64,000 nt of DNA. Origin: Chthoniobacteraceae bacterium. GTDB lineage: Bacteria > Verrucomicrobiota > Verrucomicrobiia > Chthoniobacterales > Chthoniobacteraceae. Where the stretch lies: positions 34,131 to 98,130 of the forward strand of contig JAQGOL010000022.1 of assembly GCA_028293625.1 (NCBI GenBank), given 5' to 3'. This document shows, piece by piece, positions 61,308 through 64,000 of the stretch; the first letter of the stretch is position 1; every line of letters begins with the position of its first letter. The position numbers and the translations under genes are program-made. The notes below the pieces were generated by a model, which was not told the DNA's origin, searched no databases, and saw only the letters and a list, made by a program, of their open reading frames with translations.

Positions 61308-61971
61308 ACTGCCCGTTGAAACATTCGCTTCGCTGACGGAGATCCCCTTCCTGCGCCACGCCTTCACCGGCCGGGTCCCCGGGCTCGATGTCAAAGTGGA
61401 CCGGGAAGCTGCGTTGGTCCGTCTGGAAAAATATCACGTCTCCGCGCGCCGCAATCTGGGCGGATCCGGTCCTTTTATCATCGGCACCCAGGTGCACGGC
61501 AGGGAAATTGCCATCGTCACTTCCCAAACCCCCTCGCCGGTCGCCGATGTCGACGGCCTGATCACCAATGACCCGGACGTTACCCTGGGGATCTACGTCG
61601 CCGACTGTTGCGCCATCTATCTCGCTGACCCGAAACGGCGCGTCATTGCCCTGCTCCATTCCGGCCGGAAAGGCACCGAACTCAACATCGTCGGTGCCGC
61701 CGTGCAAAAAATGCGGGACGCATTCGGGTGCGTTCCCGCCGATCTCGTCGCCCAGCTGAGCCCGTGTATCCGTCCACCGCATTTCGAAGTCGATTTTGCC
61801 GCGCAAATCGCTGCCCAATGCCGTGGGGCGGGAATTCTGCGCGTCAGCGACTGCGGCACCTGCACCGCCGGCAACACTGACCGTTATTATTCGTACCGGA
61901 TCGAACACGGTAAAACCGGGCGCATGCTGGCGCTTCTCAATATGCGCGGCGGAGTGGCACCCGTTGTTTGA
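61297..61971 (+). CDS. pgeF: PgeF-like multicopper-oxidase-fold (YfiH/LACC1 family) protein
   Basis: About 224 residues from a GTG at 61297 that overlaps the tolC-type stop by 11 nt; the longer frame to 61174 lies within tolC. The family motifs are present: G-T-Q-V-H-G, D-G-L-I-T-N-D-P, V-A-D-C-C-A-I-Y-L-A-D-P and L-H-S-G-R-K-G, with metal ligands Cys and His, and the C-terminal T-C-T-A-G-N-T-D-R-Y-Y-S-Y-R. Relatives hydrolyse mis-incorporated L-Ser from UDP-MurNAc-tripeptide (PgeF) or act on purine nucleosides. Function in this organism is inferred from the family. Confidence 0.88.
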   Translation: MDAELPVETFASLTEIPFLRHAFTGRVPGLDVKVDREAALVRLEKYHVSARRNLGGSGPFIIGTQVHGREIAIVTSQTPSPVADVDGLITNDPDVTLGIYVADCCAIYLADPKRRVIALLHSGRKGTELNIVGAAVQKMRDAFGCVPADLVAQLSPCIRPPHFEVDFAAQIAAQCRGAGILRVSDCGTCTAGNTDRYYSYRIEHGKTGRMLALLNMRGGVAPVV

Positions 61972-62010
61972 AGAGAACCGTCTCCCGCCCCTAGCACCGA
62001 GCCCCTTAAG

Positions 62011-62051
62011 CCCCCCAGCCCCCCAGCCCCCCAGCCCCCCAGCCCCCCCAG
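62011..62051. repeat. Short tandem repeat, (CCCCCCAG)n
   Basis: Four exact copies of the 8-bp unit CCCCCCAG followed by a fifth with seven C residues, in the 153-bp gap between the pgeF-like and methyltransferase genes. C-run microsatellites of this kind can slip during replication and might alter spacing or transcription of the methyltransferase gene. Confidence 0.9.
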
Positions 62052-62124
62052 AACCGTCCCTTTTTCGCGGTGTCATCCTCTGCAACTTGTCATCGCATGC
62101 CGCTCTCCATAGATTTGCCGACTA

Positions 62125-62877
62125 ATGAAACGCGCCTTCGACAAGGATCACCCCGAGCTGATGGACAAACCTCAGCCCGTCAGTGCCGAGTTGGAGCAGG
62201 ATCTTAAAAACCTGATCGGACTCAACCGCTACTTTGGCAGCCATCGCCTCGTGCGCCGCTTCCTTTCAGCTTGGCTTCTCCCCGGGCGTTGTTACCACGT
62301 GCTCGATCTGGCGACCGGTGCTGGTGATATCCCCCGGATCATGGTCGATTGGGCGCGGGCACGCGGCATTACCCTCCAGGTCGATGCGGTGGATGCCCAT
62401 CCCTCCACTTTGGAAATCGCGCGCAAACTGAGCGGCGGTTATCCTGAAATCCGGTTCACCCAGGGCGACGTGCTTACTTACGAAAGCCCCGCCGCGTACG
62501 ATCTGGTTTGCTGCTCCCTGGCTCTCCATCATTTCAGCGATGAGGATGCCGCGCGCCTCCTGCGCCGATGCCGCGAGCTCTCCAACCGTTACGTCCTCGT
62601 CTCCGATCTTGAACGTTGCGCCGCCACCACTTTTGGCGTCTGGGCCGTCACCGAGTTTATCTTTACCGATCCCATGACACGCTACGATGGAAGGCTCTCG
62701 GCCGAGCGCGCCTTTTCTTTTGCTGAAATGGCCGGGCTGGCTGAGCAAGCCGGCTGGCGCAACCACGGTCACGCGCGTTTTCTTTTTTGCCGCCAGGCTC
62801 TTTGGCTCGATGAACACACTCTCGGCGACATTCCCGAGCCCATCATGAATGGCGAATCGCTCCCTTGCCCCACGTAG
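62125..62877 (+). CDS. Class I SAM-dependent methyltransferase
   Basis: A 250-residue protein. The Rossmann methyltransferase motifs are H-V-L-D-L-A-T-G-A-G-D-I-P, V-D-A-V-D-A-H-P, F-T-Q-G-D-V-L and D-L-V-C-C-S-L-A-L-H-H-F, with the SAM pocket in motif I. The protein is cytoplasmic and resembles methyltransferases that act on small molecules or lipids near polyketide genes (R-C-R-E-L-S-N-R-Y-V-L-V-S-D-L segment), but the substrate cannot be told. It follows the octamer repeat and is the last clear chromosomal gene before the repeat-rich end. Confidence 0.88.
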   Translation: MKRAFDKDHPELMDKPQPVSAELEQDLKNLIGLNRYFGSHRLVRRFLSAWLLPGRCYHVLDLATGAGDIPRIMVDWARARGITLQVDAVDAHPSTLEIARKLSGGYPEIRFTQGDVLTYESPAAYDLVCCSLALHHFSDEDAARLLRRCRELSNRYVLVSDLERCAATTFGVWAVTEFIFTDPMTRYDGRLSAERAFSFAEMAGLAEQAGWRNHGHARFLFCRQALWLDEHTLGDIPEPIMNGESLPCPT

Positions 62878-63907
62878 GCGGTTCTGACATTTGCCCCCGT
62901 CTCACGTCACAGAACGCATGAGACTTTTTGCTTCCTTGCCGCCCTCTGAATCTCAACGCGGAAGAATTCGATTTTTCCAAGGTCACACTTCCCGGGAGGC
63001 TCGCTGTGCAACGCCAAGTTAAGCGGGATTTAAATGCGCTACCGTCAGCGCATCTTCGGCAGGCCGGGCTTGATTTTTACTCTTCCCTCTTTTTCGTAAA
63101 AGTTCCGCATCGCATCTCCCTCACACCGCATCCGATATTCATGCGGGAGCACCAAAACATCATGCGAGAGTCTAAAAACATCGTGTAAGAGCCCCTGCAG
63201 GTTGTGACATCGGAGAATGTGCATCAGATAGGCCTCCTTTCACGATCTGCGAGGCCATCCAAAAGTTAAGCAAGCGCCCTTGCACGACAAGCAACCGCCC
63301 TCGTTTGTCAGCCGGACGGCCTTGCATGACTTACAACCACACCCGCATAATAAAAAACCGGCAATGCTCGAAATGTTCCAGTATACAAACGCCAGGAATC
63401 ACGAGCTCTTCCTTAAGCCGGATCATCCGGTATCACCGCATGAACGCGAAATAAATAGGATGAGAGGAACTGAATTGTTAGGCCGCCGCCGCTAAATCGT
63501 CAGAACATCTGATCCCGCACCGCCATAGCCCCGATTATTCGTATTGCTGCTTTTGGTTTTATCCTGGTCCATCTTGGGATCGCGGGTGAAAGCAGTTTGC
63601 CGACCCTATTCCCCGGACACGAAACGGCGTATGTCTCCGACAAGCTTGCGTCCCGACAAGCTTGCGTCACTGGAGAATGATCCTGCTACAAAAAAGTTAA
63701 CCGAACTTATAGATCCGGCGGCGCAGTATTCGTTGGAAGAGGCTTCCATGCTGGCGGGCAAAAGAATAGAATAAAATTAGGGACGGGTAAATAGTTGGGA
63801 CGGGTAAATAGTTGGGACGGGTAAATAGTTGCGGGTAAATTAGGGACGGGTAAATAGTTGGAGAGGAACGGCGCCCTTTTAGACGGTTCGTTCCGATTTT
63901 TAAGTAT
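62878..63907. other. Gene-poor, repeat-containing region
   Basis: About 1.0 kb with no convincing intact gene. Visible structure: three imperfect 21-nt copies at 63140-63202 (CATGCGGGAGCACCAAAACAT type); two similar 24-nt segments at 63275-63298 and 63317-63340; a 16-nt tandem pair CCGACAAGCTTGCGTC near 63638-63669; and the 17-nt array at 63781-63860. A 33-codon stretch ending at 63774 (E-N-D-P-A-T-K-K-L-T-E-L...Y-S-L-E-E-A-S-M-L-A-G) could be a fragment of a lost gene. The pattern suggests a transposition or decay zone before the transposase. Confidence 0.55.
63781..63860 (+). repeat. 17-bp direct-repeat array upstream of a transposase
   Basis: The 17-nt unit GGACGGGTAAATAGTTG occurs head-to-tail at 63781-63797, 63798-63814 and 63815-63831, then a shortened CGGGTAAATTAG (63832-63843), then a fourth full copy at 63844-63860. 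The sequence ATTAG precedes the first and last copies. The array ends 47 bp before the transposase ATG. Confidence 0.93.
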
Positions 63908-64000
63908 ATGAGGCAAGCACGGTGCAAGGCCGGGGAAGATTGGGAGGCCGGGTATTATCACTGTCTTTCGCGCGTGATTGAAAGGCGGTTCATCTTTGGG
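63908..64000 (+). CDS. Y1 (REP-associated/IS200-like) transposase, N-terminal fragment
   Basis: An ATG at 63908 opens 31 codons that run off the window end. The peptide begins M-R-Q-A-R and contains Y-Y-H-C-L-S-R-V-I-E-R-R-F-I-F-G, which is the first strand and helix of REP-associated tyrosine transposases (typical form Y-H-V-x-S-R-x-x-x-R-x-F-x-F). The HUH active site and the catalytic tyrosine lie beyond the window, so completeness cannot be judged. The 17-nt array lies directly upstream. Confidence 0.78.
   Translation, partial: MRQARCKAGEDWEAGYYHCLSRVIERRFIFG

Noticed and set aside
62928..63188. Possible 86-codon gene
   Set aside because: No domain, no ribosome-binding site, contains the 21-nt imperfect repeats; composition not protein-like.
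63280..63495. Possible 71-codon gene
   Set aside because: Charged, compositionally odd peptide crossing the 24-nt repeat pair; no recognisable family.
63781..63860. CRISPR array
   Set aside because: The unit is only 17 nt, copies are directly adjacent without spacers, and no cas gene is present.
63697..63961. Two overlapping minus-strand frames with Tyr/Pro-rich peptides
   Set aside because: They are translations of the 17-nt direct-repeat array.

Overview
The window looks like chromosomal DNA of a Verrucomicrobiota bacterium, probably near the Chthoniobacterales/Spartobacteria. This is an inference from gene content: a giant surface protein built of autotransporter-associated beta-strand repeats, DUF4331, DUF4388 and DUF3597 proteins, a 7TM histidine kinase, and many ATG starts without a clear Shine-Dalgarno. 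Base composition is fairly GC-rich and even until the last ~1.1 kb, which is repeat-rich and ends in the first codons of a Y1 (REP-associated/IS200-like) transposase.

Layout. 1-5.0 kb (minus): the start of a VTC-domain protein downstream of a 1576-residue beta-strand-repeat surface protein. 5.3-8.3 kb (minus): Nudix hydrolase, argH, a Fur-family regulator and a DUF488 protein. 8.4-15.5 kb (minus): a PAS-rich NarL-type kinase overlapping a receiver-only regulator, a patatin/beta-barrel protein of the PlpD type, a receiver-DUF4388 protein and an HNH endonuclease. 15.7-17.8 kb (plus): a SAM-I riboswitch leading into a threonine-synthase-like PLP enzyme, a MoaD/ThiS-like carrier ending in Gly-Gly, and a NIL-domain protein. 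17.8-29.2 kb: PBP1A, a MidA-type methyltransferase, DUF3597, bioF, a D,D-carboxypeptidase, a TPR protein, proC, DUF4331, a HEAT-like lipoprotein and an LpxH-type phosphatase. 29.2-37.9 kb (minus): phoR, phoB, rng, mrdA, mreD, mreC, mreB. 38.1-44.2 kb (minus): gatB, cvpA-like, aroC, accA, a LysM protein and an unknown protein. 44.35-54.0 kb (plus): nrdR, then a tightly packed seven-gene run of HIT, ICMT-like methyltransferase, ketosynthase with Ser for the active Cys, two histidine kinases, a FadL-type porin and a receiver-kinase. 54.0-55.7 kb (minus): a membrane-tethered sigma-factor-like protein and an overlapping lipoprotein gene. 55.8-62.9 kb (mainly plus): a YwlE-RpiB-GlyA triple fusion with a strong terminator, a lipoprotein, a cyclic-nucleotide-binding protein (minus), MarR, TolC, a PgeF-like protein and a methyltransferase.

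The strongest candidates for new biology are (1) the SAM-riboswitch/ThrC-like/sulfur-carrier/NIL operon, which fits a homocysteine-forming route using a protein thiocarboxylate and O-phosphohomoserine; (2) the ketosynthase(Ser)-ICMT-kinase-FadL operon, which looks like a lipid synthesis or sensing module; and (3) the three-enzyme fusion. No tRNA, rRNA or CRISPR array was recognised.
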